Source: Chromatocurvus sp046260765 (lineage in GTDB: Bacteria > Pseudomonadota > Gammaproteobacteria > Pseudomonadales > Halieaceae). Taken from it: DNA of 64,000 nucleotides. The translations under genes were made by a program, and so were the position numbers. Positions 24,374 through 32,642 of this stretch are shown here, one piece after another (positions within the stretch are counted from its first letter, which is position 1; the number at the start of each line of letters is the position of its first letter). The stretch lies in the NCBI GenBank assembly GCA_046260765.1, contig JBHEOO010000011.1:24805-88804 (forward strand). The letters run 5' to 3'. The notes beneath the pieces were generated by a model. That model worked only from the letters and a program-made list of their open reading frames with translations, was not told the origin of the DNA and made no database searches.

Positions 24374-25537
24374 ATGGCCTGGAATGAACCGGGTGGTGGC
24401 GGCAACAAGCCAAAGGACCCCTGGGGTGGCGGTGATCAGGGCCCACCTGACCTCGACGAAGCGCTCAAAAAGCTGCAGCAGCGACTCAACGGCCTGTTTG
24501 GGGGCGGTGGCAGTAGCGGCGGTGGCTCCGGCGGCGGGAGCAAGATCAGCGGTACGGTGATAGGGCTGGTTCTGGCAGGTGCTGTGGTCGTCTGGGGTCT
24601 GATGGGTTTCTATCAGGTGGACGAGCAGGAACGCGGTGTGGTTCTGCGTTTTGGTGAGTTCAACCGCGTCGCCATGCCGGGTCTGCAGTGGAACGCACCG
24701 TTGATCGATGAGGTGATCACAGTCAACACCACCAGGGTGCGAGCGGCGAATTTCCGCGAGATCATGCTGACCCAGGACGAGAACATTGTTGAAGTTCAAG
24801 CATCTGTTCAGTACGTGATTGATGACGTCGAAAGTTTCGTACTCGACGTGCGTTCACCGGAAGCGTCACTCAATCAGGCGGCGCAGAGTGCACTGCGCCA
24901 CGTCGTTGGCGGCATGACGATGGACCTGATCCTGACTGAGGGACGTGCCCGGGTGGCCTCGGAGACGCAGGAGCGTCTGCAGGCCTACACCACAGCCTAC
25001 GGAACGGGTATCCGCATCAGCACGGTGAACGTGGATGAGTCCAAGCCACCGACCCAGGTCCAGGGTGCCTTTGATGATGTGATCAAGGCCCGTGAGGACG
25101 AGGAGAGGGTCAAGAGCGAGGCTCAGTCCTATGCCAACGGCATTGTTCCGGAGGCCCGCGGTCGAGCGCAGCGTCAGATAGAAGAGGCGAGTGCCTACCG
25201 GGAACAGGTCGTGGCGAGCGCCACGGGTGAAGCCAGCCGCTTCAACCAGCTACTTGCAGCCTACAACGTGGCGCCAGAGGTCACGCGCGAGCGTCTCTAT
25301 ATCGACGCCGTGCAGGATGTCATGAGTCGCACGAACAAGGTCATGGTGGACGTAGAGGGCGGTAACAACATCATGTATCTGCCACTCGACAAGCTAGCCG
25401 AACGTTCGGTCAGCACGGGTAGTCAGGGCCGCATGTCAACGGAGCCTGCACGGATACGTGAGCTGACCGATATGGTGACCGAGCAGCTGCGGCGCGATGC
25501 CGCTATTGAACAAAACCGCCGTGGAGGGGTACGCTAA
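24374..25537 (+). CDS. hflK: FtsH regulator HflK (SPFH/band 7)
   Basis: Inner-membrane SPFH protein that assembles with HflC into a large cage around the FtsH protease and modulates its access to substrates. The 387-residue product has a Gly-rich cytoplasmic N-terminus (GGGGSSGGGSGGGS), one membrane segment (VIGLVLAGAVVVWGLMGF, about residues 60-80) and the SPFH domain starting DEQERGVVLRFGEF. A long charged helical region follows. ATG 24374 has CAGGAGAG upstream. One base separates it from hflC. Confidence 0.96.
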   Translation: MAWNEPGGGGNKPKDPWGGGDQGPPDLDEALKKLQQRLNGLFGGGGSSGGGSGGGSKISGTVIGLVLAGAVVVWGLMGFYQVDEQERGVVLRFGEFNRVAMPGLQWNAPLIDEVITVNTTRVRAANFREIMLTQDENIVEVQASVQYVIDDVESFVLDVRSPEASLNQAAQSALRHVVGGMTMDLILTEGRARVASETQERLQAYTTAYGTGIRISTVNVDESKPPTQVQGAFDDVIKAREDEERVKSEAQSYANGIVPEARGRAQRQIEEASAYREQVVASATGEASRFNQLLAAYNVAPEVTRERLYIDAVQDVMSRTNKVMVDVEGGNNIMYLPLDKLAERSVSTGSQGRMSTEPARIRELTDMVTEQLRRDAAIEQNRRGGVR

Positions 25538-25538
25538 T

Positions 25539-26438
25539 ATGTCTGGTCGCAGTTTGACAGTCTCACTGCTTGCGGTTCTTTTGTTGTTTATCGCGAGCAA
25601 CTCATTATTCGTCATAAAGGAAACAGAGCGCGGCGTCCTGCTGCGTTTTGGTCAGGTGGTCACTCCGGATCTCAAGCCTGGTTTGCACGTCAAGATCCCT
25701 TTCGTCAATAACGTGCGCAAGTTTGACGGGCGGGTTCTTTCGGTGGATTCATCGCCAGAGAGATTTTTTACCCAGGAACAGAAAGCCCTGATCGTGGATT
25801 CCTACGCGAAGTTCCGCGTCATCGATACGGCCAAGTACTACACGGCAACGAATGGCGAGGAGGTGCGTGCGTCTGCACTTCTGTCGCAGCGCATCAACGA
25901 TGGCCTGCGCAACCAGGTGGCGGGGCGGAGCATCCAGGAGGTTGTGTCCGGAGAACGTGACCAGCTTATGGAAGCGATTAACCGCGAGCTGGACGTGGTG
26001 GCGAGATCCGAGTTGGGTGTCGAGATGATTGACGTGCGGGTGAAGCAGATAGACCTGCCGCAGGAGGTATCCGAGTCGGTGTATCGGCGCATGAACGCAG
26101 AGCGTGAAAAAGAAGCACGCGAGCTGCGGGCACAGGGCCAGGAGCTTGCCGAGGGCATCCGTGCTGCCGCTGATCGCGAGGTCACGGTGATTGAGGCCAA
26201 CGCCTACCGTGACGCTCAGGAGATTCGCGGTGAGGGTGATGCCGAGGCAACCCGAATCTACGCCGATGCGTTCGGACAGGATCCCGAGTTCTACGCCTTC
26301 ACGCGCAGCCTGCGCGCTTATCAGGATTCCTTCCAGAGTTCCGGTGACATGATTCTGGTCAAGCCTGACAGTGAGTTCTTCCGCTATCTCAAGGACTCCA
26401 GTGGTTCTCTGAAAGAGCCGCGAGCCGCGGTGAATTAG
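25539..26438 (+). CDS. hflC: FtsH regulator HflC (SPFH/band 7)
   Basis: Partner of HflK. The 299-residue protein has an N-terminal membrane anchor (LTVSLLAVLLLFIASNSLFVI), the SPFH domain (KETERGVLLRFGQV, KPGLHVKIPFVNNVRKFDGR) and a coiled-coil tail rich in Glu/Arg/Ala (AEREKEARELRAQGQELAEG). ATG 25539 is preceded by GTGGAGGGG at the end of hflK. A strong hairpin and then a terminator follow. Confidence 0.96.
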   Translation: MSGRSLTVSLLAVLLLFIASNSLFVIKETERGVLLRFGQVVTPDLKPGLHVKIPFVNNVRKFDGRVLSVDSSPERFFTQEQKALIVDSYAKFRVIDTAKYYTATNGEEVRASALLSQRINDGLRNQVAGRSIQEVVSGERDQLMEAINRELDVVARSELGVEMIDVRVKQIDLPQEVSESVYRRMNAEREKEARELRAQGQELAEGIRAAADREVTVIEANAYRDAQEIRGEGDAEATRIYADAFGQDPEFYAFTRSLRAYQDSFQSSGDMILVKPDSEFFRYLKDSSGSLKEPRAAVN

Positions 26439-26445
26439 CGCCTCT

Positions 26446-26467
26446 GGCGGGGGCGTCAGCCCCCGCC
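26446..26467 (+). other. Strong GC hairpin directly after hflC
   Basis: Perfect 9-base stem GGCGGGGGC/GCCCCCGCC with loop GTCA, 8 bases after the hflC stop. No T tract follows, so it may protect the 3' end of the mRNA rather than terminate. Confidence 0.6.
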
Positions 26468-26485
26468 TCTGTGATAACATAGTCA

Positions 26486-26533
26486 AACCGTGAGATCGGG
26501 CCTGTTTGCAGGTATCCGGCCTCGCGGTTTTTT
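26486..26533 (+). terminator. Intrinsic terminator between hflC and the yjeT-like gene
   Basis: Nine-base stem AACCGTGAG (26486-26494) with CTCGCGGTT (26521-26529), one G-T wobble, enclosing an inner CCTG/CAGG hairpin. Six T run from 26528 to 26533. It abuts an ATG at 26534, which argues that the real downstream start is the later ATG at 26558. Confidence 0.65.
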
Positions 26534-26557
26534 ATGGCGTTGCAGCGGTGGTTATCC

Positions 26558-26749
26558 ATGGATTTCTGGCAGGTATTTCCCATCGCAGTCGCTCTGGTGT
26601 TCGTGATCGAGGGCGTGTTTCCGTTCCTGAGCCCCTCCCGATGGAAGAGCATGATCGCCACGGTAGCCCTTCTGGACGATGCGGCAATCCGACGCTTCGG
26701 TCTCGGCAGCATGCTGTTCGGGCTCGCTCTGCTATACCTGATCAACTGA
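26558..26749 (+). CDS. YjeT-like small membrane protein (DUF2065)
   Basis: A 63-residue protein with two hydrophobic segments (FPIAVALVFVIEGVFPFL and LGSMLFGLALLYLI) joined by the family-typical LSPSRWKSMIATVALLDDAAIRRFG. E. coli YjeT is 65 residues and lies at the same place in the hfl region. Function unknown. ATG 26558 (MDFWQVF) is preferred to 26534, which sits on the end of a terminator and would add a non-conserved leader. Ten bases before hisZ. Confidence 0.85.
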   Translation: MDFWQVFPIAVALVFVIEGVFPFLSPSRWKSMIATVALLDDAAIRRFGLGSMLFGLALLYLIN

Positions 26750-26758
26750 GAATTACGC

Positions 26759-27967
26759 ATGGGTCACCAAACTAGCACTGATCGCTGGCAGCTGCCCGAT
26801 GGCGTCGATGAGCTGCTTCCTGACAGGGCCGCTGTGCTGGAGTCACTGCGGCGCAGGCTTCTGGATCTTTATCGAGGCTGGGGCTTCCAGCTCGTCATTC
26901 CTCCGTTGATGGAGTTCACGGATTCCCTGCTGGAGGGTGTGGGTGCAGATCTCGACACCCTGACCTTCAAGATGCCCGACCAGCCCAGCGGAAGGACGCT
27001 GGGCGTGCGTGCAGATATTACCCCACAGGTCGCCCGCATCGATGCACACAGTCTTGCGGATGAAGGGGTCAGCCGCCTTTGCTACACGGGTTCAACACTG
27101 CATGCGCGGCAGAAATCGCTATTGTCGTCGCGGTCTCCGGTTCAGGCGGGTGCTGAAATTTTCGGTGAAGCGGCGCTGGCCGCAGATATTGAGGTGATAC
27201 ACCTCATGCTCGAGACGCTGCGTGCCGCCGGCATAAGTGCCGGGGACATTACCCTGGACCTCGGCCATGGCGACGTGTGCGGCAGGCTGCTACAGAGCCT
27301 TGCCCTCGATGATGTCAGTGAAGCTGCCGTTTTTGACGCGCTGCAGCGCAAGTCGCGGCCGGACCTGCTGCAGGCGCTGTCTGGTGTTGCACGCGAGCCC
27401 AGTGAGGCGCTACTCGCACTGATCGGCATGCACGGCGGAATTGAAATTCTTGAGCGCGCTGAAGCGCTGTTGTCACCTGTCGCGCCTGGCATCGATGACG
27501 CGTTGTTCACGCTGCGCCAGGTCTCACATCAGGTTGTGGCGGCCTATCCGGAAGTCAACATTTATTTCGATCTCGCCGAGCTGCGCGGCTACCACTACCA
27601 CACGGGTATTGTGTTTGCCGCCTATGTGCCGGGATACGGTGAAGCAGTGGCCAACGGCGGTCGCTATGACAATGTTGGACGCGCCTATGGCCGCGCGCGC
27701 CCGGCGACGGGGTTTGCCACAGATCTGAAGACGCTGGTACAGCTTCAGGGGACAAGCCAGGCGCCTGTTTCCTGTATCCACGCGCCGGTATCCGCTGACC
27801 CGGCACTCGCTACCGTTGTTCGCGAACTGCGTGATGCCGGAGAAATCGTCATTAGCTCCCTCACCGGGGAACAGGATTCACGCTGCAGCCACGAGCTGCT
27901 GCAGCGTGATGGAGAATGGACCGTACAGGCGCTGACCAGCGCCCAATCACCGGACGGAATAGCATGA
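26759..27967 (+). CDS. hisZ: ATP phosphoribosyltransferase regulatory subunit HisZ
   Basis: A HisRS-like paralogue that activates short-form HisG, the first enzyme of histidine synthesis. The 402-residue length fits HisZ. Class II core sequences are visible (FQLVIPPLMEFTDSLL, VRADITPQVARIDAH, FDLAELRGYHYHTGIVF, ANGGRYDNVG), while the C-terminal anticodon-binding domain of true HisRS is absent. It sits between the yjeT-like gene and purA as in Pseudomonas, and overlaps purA by four bases (ATGA). Confidence 0.95.
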   Translation: MGHQTSTDRWQLPDGVDELLPDRAAVLESLRRRLLDLYRGWGFQLVIPPLMEFTDSLLEGVGADLDTLTFKMPDQPSGRTLGVRADITPQVARIDAHSLADEGVSRLCYTGSTLHARQKSLLSSRSPVQAGAEIFGEAALAADIEVIHLMLETLRAAGISAGDITLDLGHGDVCGRLLQSLALDDVSEAAVFDALQRKSRPDLLQALSGVAREPSEALLALIGMHGGIEILERAEALLSPVAPGIDDALFTLRQVSHQVVAAYPEVNIYFDLAELRGYHYHTGIVFAAYVPGYGEAVANGGRYDNVGRAYGRARPATGFATDLKTLVQLQGTSQAPVSCIHAPVSADPALATVVRELRDAGEIVISSLTGEQDSRCSHELLQRDGEWTVQALTSAQSPDGIA

Positions 27968-29355
27968 GCAAGAATGTAGTTGTGCTCGGTACCCAATGGG
28001 GCGACGAGGGCAAGGGCAAGATCGTAGATCTCCTGACCGATCAGGCAGACGCTGTTGTGCGCTTTCAGGGCGGCCATAACGCCGGTCATACGCTGGTGTG
28101 CGACGGCGAAAAAACCGTGTTGCACCTGATCCCCTCGGGCATTCTGCGCGAAGAAGTGCAGTGTCTGATTGGGAATGGTGTTGTGCTGTCGCCCGAGGCG
28201 CTGTTGACGGAAATCGCCACTCTGGAGGCCAGAGGCGTACCCGTACGACAGCGGCTGCACATTTCACCTGCCTGTCCGCTGATTCTGCCCTACCACGTAG
28301 CGCTCGATGCGGCCCGGGAGGCGCGACGTGGTGATGCCAAGATCGGAACCACGGGACGCGGTATCGGCCCCGCCTATGAAGACAAGGTAGCGCGCCGCGG
28401 CCTGCGGGTGGGCGATCTGCGTTACCCGGCGCGTTTTCGCAGCCGACTTGCCGAGGTCATGGAGTACCACAATGCCCAGCTCGTACACTACTACGGCGTT
28501 GAGGCCGAGGATGTCGACGCGACGGCCGAGGCCGCCCTTGCCATGGGCGAGCAACTGCTGCCCATGCTCGCGGATGTCACAAGCATTCTGCATGATTATC
28601 GGCGCAGCGGCGCCCGTATCATGTTTGAAGGAGCTCAGGGCTCGCTACTCGACATCGATCACGGCACCTATCCCTACGTCACCAGCTCCAATACCACCGC
28701 CGGCGGTACCGCCACGGGCACGGGCTTTGGCCCGCTGTACCTCGACTACGTCCTCGGCATCACCAAGGCGTACACCACGCGGGTCGGCTCCGGGCCATTT
28801 CCCACCGAGTTGTTCGATGCCGTCGGCGTCCAGCTTGCAAAGCGCGGCAACGAGTTTGGTGCCACGACCGGGCGGGCGCGGCGCTGTGGCTGGTTTGACG
28901 CTGTAGCGCTGCGCAGTGCGGTCAATATCAACTCGGTCAGTGGTCTCTGCCTGACAAAAATGGATGTTCTTGATGGGCTGGACGAGATCCGCATCTGCGT
29001 TGCCTACACGGATCGTGATGGCAACCCGGTCCCCAATCCGGTCGACGCGGATGATTACGCAGACATCGTTCCCGCCTATGAAACCGTGCCGGGCTGGCAG
29101 GAAAGTACCGTGGGCGTGCGCGACCTGACCGGTCTGCCGGCGGCCGCGCGCAGCTATATCAAGCGTCTCGAAGAGCTGGTGGGTGCCCCTATCGACATTA
29201 TCTCGACTGGCCCCGATCGTCTCGAGACNNNNNNNNNNNNNNNNNNNNNNNNNNNNNNNNNNNNNNNNNNNNNNNNNNNNNNNNNNNNNNNNNNNNNNNN
29301 NNNNNNNNNNNNNNNNNNNNNNNNNNNCATCGTACTGCGACACCCCTTCGACTGA
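27964..29355 (+). CDS. purA: Adenylosuccinate synthetase, interrupted by an assembly gap
   Basis: GTP-dependent condensation of IMP and aspartate, the first committed AMP step. Motifs GTQWGDEGKGKIVDLL, QGGHNAGHTLV, GTTGRGIGPAYEDK and GATTGRARRCGWFDAVALR are intact. The frame reads ISTGPDRLE-T, then 99 unknown bases, then IVLRHPFD and stop. Homologues read straight through this point (GPDRxETxxLRxPF). Removing the Ns gives GAG ACC ATC GTA in frame and a 430-residue protein, close to the E. coli 432, so the gene is probably complete. Coupled to hisZ. Confidence 0.95.
   Translation: MSKNVVVLGTQWGDEGKGKIVDLLTDQADAVVRFQGGHNAGHTLVCDGEKTVLHLIPSGILREEVQCLIGNGVVLSPEALLTEIATLEARGVPVRQRLHISPACPLILPYHVALDAAREARRGDAKIGTTGRGIGPAYEDKVARRGLRVGDLRYPARFRSRLAEVMEYHNAQLVHYYGVEAEDVDATAEAALAMGEQLLPMLADVTSILHDYRRSGARIMFEGAQGSLLDIDHGTYPYVTSSNTTAGGTATGTGFGPLYLDYVLGITKAYTTRVGSGPFPTELFDAVGVQLAKRGNEFGATTGRARRCGWFDAVALRSAVNINSVSGLCLTKMDVLDGLDEIRICVAYTDRDGNPVPNPVDADDYADIVPAYETVPGWQESTVGVRDLTGLPAAARSYIKRLEELVGAPIDIISTGPDRLEXXXXXXXXXXXXXXXXXXXXXXXXXXXXXXXXXXIVLRHPFD
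29229..29327. other. Assembly gap (99 N)
   Basis: Ninety-nine undetermined bases inside the last codons of purA. The flanking sequence rejoins in frame without loss, so the gap may be an artificial scaffold spacer between abutting contigs. Confidence 0.95.
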
Positions 29356-29376
29356 CCTTTGACTGAGCCTCGAATG

Positions 29377-29410
29377 CGCCGCATTCCCCACTACAGCGGG
29401 GAATACGGCG
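29377..29410. terminator. Inverted repeat between convergent purA and araC-like gene
   Basis: Thirteen-base arms CGCCGCATTCCCC (29377-29389) and GGGGAATACGGCG (29398-29410) pair with one mismatch around an 8-base loop that includes part of the araC-like stop codon. There is no T tract. A bidirectional transcription stop is the likely role. Confidence 0.45.
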
Positions 29411-29834
29411 GTCTCTGCTCGGCAGCATCGCACACCTGCACTGCGTGGCGCTGCTTGTAGTCGTTGAAGCCCAATCCCGTCCAGCGCCGGAAGGCCCGGT
29501 AGAAACTGTTAACCTCGTTGTAGCCGAGCTCGTCTGCGAGGCACTTGCCCGGGACCCATTGCTCCCGCAGTCGCCGTTCACAGCGGTATTGCCGCGCCCG
29601 GTCCAGCAGAAATTGATAGCTCGTGTGGTCTGCTCGCAGTCGCCGGCGCAGTGTTGTGCCGCTGATGCCGAGGGTCTCGGCTACCGCGTCTGCCCGCACC
29701 CGGGACAGGTCGCCCCGCAGCAGGATGCGCAGAACCTGGTCGGTGGTGCGTGAGAGGGCATAATGCCGTGGCTTGTCCAGCGCCGCCTGTGGGAATTCGA
29801 GCGCCGTGCGTGATACAGCAGGTAATAACTCCAT
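29391..29834 (-). CDS. AraC-type DNA-binding protein lacking a sensor domain
   Basis: A 147-residue protein made almost entirely of the AraC/XylS double helix-turn-helix: first helix pair VAETLGISGTTLRRRLRADHTSYQFLLDRAR, second LADELGYNEVNSFYRAFRRWTGLGFNDYKQ. Family members usually carry about 200 further N-terminal residues for effector binding. Here a stop codon lies ten codons upstream of the ATG, so the gene is either a naturally minimal regulator or a truncated one. AAGGA sits nine bases before ATG, favouring expression. The 176 bases upstream (29835-30010) hold no recognisable gene. Confidence 0.8.
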   Translation of the reverse strand: MELLPAVSRTALEFPQAALDKPRHYALSRTTDQVLRILLRGDLSRVRADAVAETLGISGTTLRRRLRADHTSYQFLLDRARQYRCERRLREQWVPGKCLADELGYNEVNSFYRAFRRWTGLGFNDYKQRHAVQVCDAAEQRPPYSPL

Positions 29835-30010
29835 AACATGACATCCTTGTCTTGTAGGGTTTTACGGATGCGTTCCGACCCGGCATCGGCCATCCTTGGC
29901 GATGCGTGAAGACTGTGTCGGTACGTTGAATAAAGATAGCAAACTGTCCCGGTTTGACCAGCCGGCGGGCGCGCTTGCTCTGAAAAGACCGAAGGGGGAG
30001 GCGAGTGGCG

Positions 30011-31975
30011 TCAGCTCGGGAGCGCTGATTGCAGTGACGGCGGCAACGGGCAGTCGATAACGGCGGCGATGGCGGCAATCAGCTCCCGCTCCACGGCGCA
30101 GACCTCACCGTCGGCGCCCGCAGCCTGCTCCATGGCTTTCAGCAGGCGCGGTTTCAGCAGGGGATAGCAGTCGGCGAGTTCGTGGACGCTACGGCTGAAC
30201 TCGGCCAACGAGCAATCGGCAATCGGCAATAACTGCAGCGACGGCATCTCCAGGCTGTTGCGGGCCGATGCAAAGGCATCCCCCGCCACACCGCTGCCGG
30301 CGTGGGCGAGCATGGACAGCACGCGCTGCAGCTGGCTTTCCACCTGCGTCATGCGGCGAAACCGCGGCGTTGCCGTGCGCACCTGCAGAAACTCCGGGTC
30401 CAGATAATGCCTCACCAGCTGGTAGATACACCATTCAAACAGACTGGTGCGACCGTCTGCCTGAATAAGCTGCAAAAGCGTCTGCTTGAACGCCCGATAC
30501 TGTGGCGGCGACATGGCGCGCAGCGCCGGCAGGCAGGTATTGACCAGCGGCAGTCGCGCGCCGGCAGGCAGATTGGCAATTGCCGGCGCCAGCGTATTCG
30601 CCAGCGTGGCGAGCCCGGCGACGCCGTGCGCCTCGACCAGATCCAGCTGGTGACGGCGTGTGTCCTCCTCGCCTGCAAGCAGGAACGCCAGTGTGATAGC
30701 GCTGGCGCCCAGGGGTTCGTGAGCGTGCCGCATCAGCGCAACGGGAATCGCGGCTGCGGGCCCGGGGAGGCCCGCCGGTGCCTCGAGGCCGGCGGGCGTC
30801 CCTGCCGCTTCGGCAGGTTCGTCGACGGTGGGTTCGCGCAGCACACCCGTCGCCAGAGCGGCGGCCAGCACCAGCGCAGGATCCTCGCTCCGGTCAACGC
30901 TGTCGCGCCGCAGCGGCGTATTGGCGTAATGCCTTACCTGGCGCTTGATGTACTCGCCGTCCCAGGCCGGGTCAATGCGCCGGATGCGAGTGGCGAGCGG
31001 TGGATGCGTGGAAAAAGGCTGGAACAGTCGATGGGTGACGGAGCCGAAAAACAGGTGTGACATTTCTGGTGCCCGGGCAGCGTGCACCAGGGTGCCGGGC
31101 AGATAGCCGCCGATGACCTTCAGAGCGCTGCCTATCCCCTCGGGGTTGCGCGTGAACTGCACGGCACTGGCGTCGGCCAGAAACTCCTTCTGTCGGCTGA
31201 TTGCCGATTTGATCATGCCGGCGGCGAGACCACCGATCCAGCCGACGGCCACCAGACCAACCCCCAGCAGCGGCAGGCCATTGTTCTGCTGCCTGCCGCG
31301 ACCGCTGCGAAACTGCCCGTGTGCGCCGCTGCGAAGAAAAAAGTACCCGACATCGCCGAGAAAGGTGATGCCCTTGAGCAATGCGGCCAGGCGTATGTTC
31401 AGGCGCATGTCGCCGTTAAGAATATGGCTGAATTCATGCGCGATGACGCCCTGCAGTTCATCGCGCTTGAGATGATGCAGGGTGCCTGCCGTGACCGCGA
31501 CCACCGCGTCTGCCGGACCGACACCCGCGGCAAAGGCGTTGATGCCCCGCTCGTGGTGCAGCACATACAGGTCCGGTACGGGCATGCCGGCGGCGAGGGC
31601 AATCTCCTCGACGATATTCAGACAGCGTCGCTCGTCGGCGTCGTCTGTCTGCGGCAGAACCCGGGTTCCACCCAGGCTCTCGGCAATGTGCTTGCCGCCG
31701 GAGGCGAGACTGATCCAGGTGACCAGCGACACCAGGCCCACGCTGCCGAGCACCAGAAGGCTGACCCACCCGAAACGCTCCCAGCTGAGTTGGTCTGCAA
31801 GTCCGGATAGTCCGCCGCTACCGCCCAAATAGCCACGGCCATCCTCAGACAGCCAGAAAAAACCGCCCAGAAGCAGATTGGCGAGCAGGATGAGCGCCAC
31901 AATGGCAAGGCTGAAGAGAACGACCAGCAGGCGAGTATTGCGCCGCGCCAGGTCCTGTCGCGCAAAAAAATCCAT
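30011..31975 (-). CDS. M48 family membrane metalloprotease (HtpX-like) with long C-terminal extension
   Basis: A 654-residue protein. Two N-terminal membrane segments (RLLVVLFSLAIVALILLANLLLGGFF; FGWVSLLVLGSVGLVSLVTW) precede the zinc site HEFSH at residues 180-184, with the third ligand in RQKEFLADA (Glu264); a further hydrophobic stretch is near 235-255. The last ~300 residues are soluble, helical and absent from HtpX itself. The adjacent lemA gene on the same strand (46 bases upstream) is a well-known partner. Likely envelope protein quality control; substrate unknown. Confidence 0.88.
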   Translation of the reverse strand: MDFFARQDLARRNTRLLVVLFSLAIVALILLANLLLGGFFWLSEDGRGYLGGSGGLSGLADQLSWERFGWVSLLVLGSVGLVSLVTWISLASGGKHIAESLGGTRVLPQTDDADERRCLNIVEEIALAAGMPVPDLYVLHHERGINAFAAGVGPADAVVAVTAGTLHHLKRDELQGVIAHEFSHILNGDMRLNIRLAALLKGITFLGDVGYFFLRSGAHGQFRSGRGRQQNNGLPLLGVGLVAVGWIGGLAAGMIKSAISRQKEFLADASAVQFTRNPEGIGSALKVIGGYLPGTLVHAARAPEMSHLFFGSVTHRLFQPFSTHPPLATRIRRIDPAWDGEYIKRQVRHYANTPLRRDSVDRSEDPALVLAAALATGVLREPTVDEPAEAAGTPAGLEAPAGLPGPAAAIPVALMRHAHEPLGASAITLAFLLAGEEDTRRHQLDLVEAHGVAGLATLANTLAPAIANLPAGARLPLVNTCLPALRAMSPPQYRAFKQTLLQLIQADGRTSLFEWCIYQLVRHYLDPEFLQVRTATPRFRRMTQVESQLQRVLSMLAHAGSGVAGDAFASARNSLEMPSLQLLPIADCSLAEFSRSVHELADCYPLLKPRLLKAMEQAAGADGEVCAVERELIAAIAAVIDCPLPPSLQSALPS

Positions 31976-32021
31976 GCCTCAGTCGATAGCTCGCGCTGCC
32001 CGGTTCAAGCGGAACGCCGGC

Positions 32022-32615
32022 TCAGAAGGCGACCTTGGGTGCCACCTGGATCTGGGCGCTGTCGTCGAATTCCAGCAGCTCTGCGTCCAGTGGATGGCCG
32101 AAAGCACTGGCGAGAAGAACAGGCGGAACGCTCTGGCGGTAGGTGTTGTAGGCCATGACGGCATCGTTGAACCCCTGGCGGGCAAAGGCAACCCGGTTCT
32201 CGGTGGAGGTGAGCTCCTCCGATAGCTGCTGCATGTTTTCGCTGGCCTTGAGATCGGGGTAGGCCTCCATAGTGACATTGAGCTTGCCGAGCGCGCCCTG
32301 CAGCGCGTTTTCGGCCCCGGCCAGCTTGCCCAGCGATGTCCCATCACCACCGCCGCCAATCGCCTTGAGGATGGTGGCGGCATCGTTGCGTGCGCTGATC
32401 ACAGCGTCGAGTGTCTCGCGCTCGTGCTGCATGTAGCCGCGGGCGGTCTCCACCAGATTGGGAATCAGATCATAGCGTCGCTTGAGCTGTACCTCGATCT
32501 GCGCAAACGAGTTCCTGTAGCGATTGCGCAGTGTCACCAGGCTGTTGTAGATGCTGATGACGTAGATCACCAGTCCCAGCAGCACAAGCCAGAAAACGAT
32601 GCTTGCTACATCCAT
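32022..32615 (-). CDS. LemA family protein
   Basis: A 197-residue protein with one N-terminal membrane segment (IVFWLVLLGLVIYVISIYNSLV) and an all-helical body containing the family motif RRYDLIPNLVETARGYMQHE, then ARQGFNDAVMAYN. The role of LemA proteins is unclear; they are commonly encoded with M48 or TPM-domain partners, as here. Probably co-transcribed with the downstream protease gene and possibly with the upstream molybdoenzyme gene (27 bases). Confidence 0.92.
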   Translation of the reverse strand: MDVASIVFWLVLLGLVIYVISIYNSLVTLRNRYRNSFAQIEVQLKRRYDLIPNLVETARGYMQHERETLDAVISARNDAATILKAIGGGGDGTSLGKLAGAENALQGALGKLNVTMEAYPDLKASENMQQLSEELTSTENRVAFARQGFNDAVMAYNTYRQSVPPVLLASAFGHPLDAELLEFDDSAQIQVAPKVAF

Positions 32616-32642
32616 CAGAAATTCTCCACGGTTGATCGGTGC

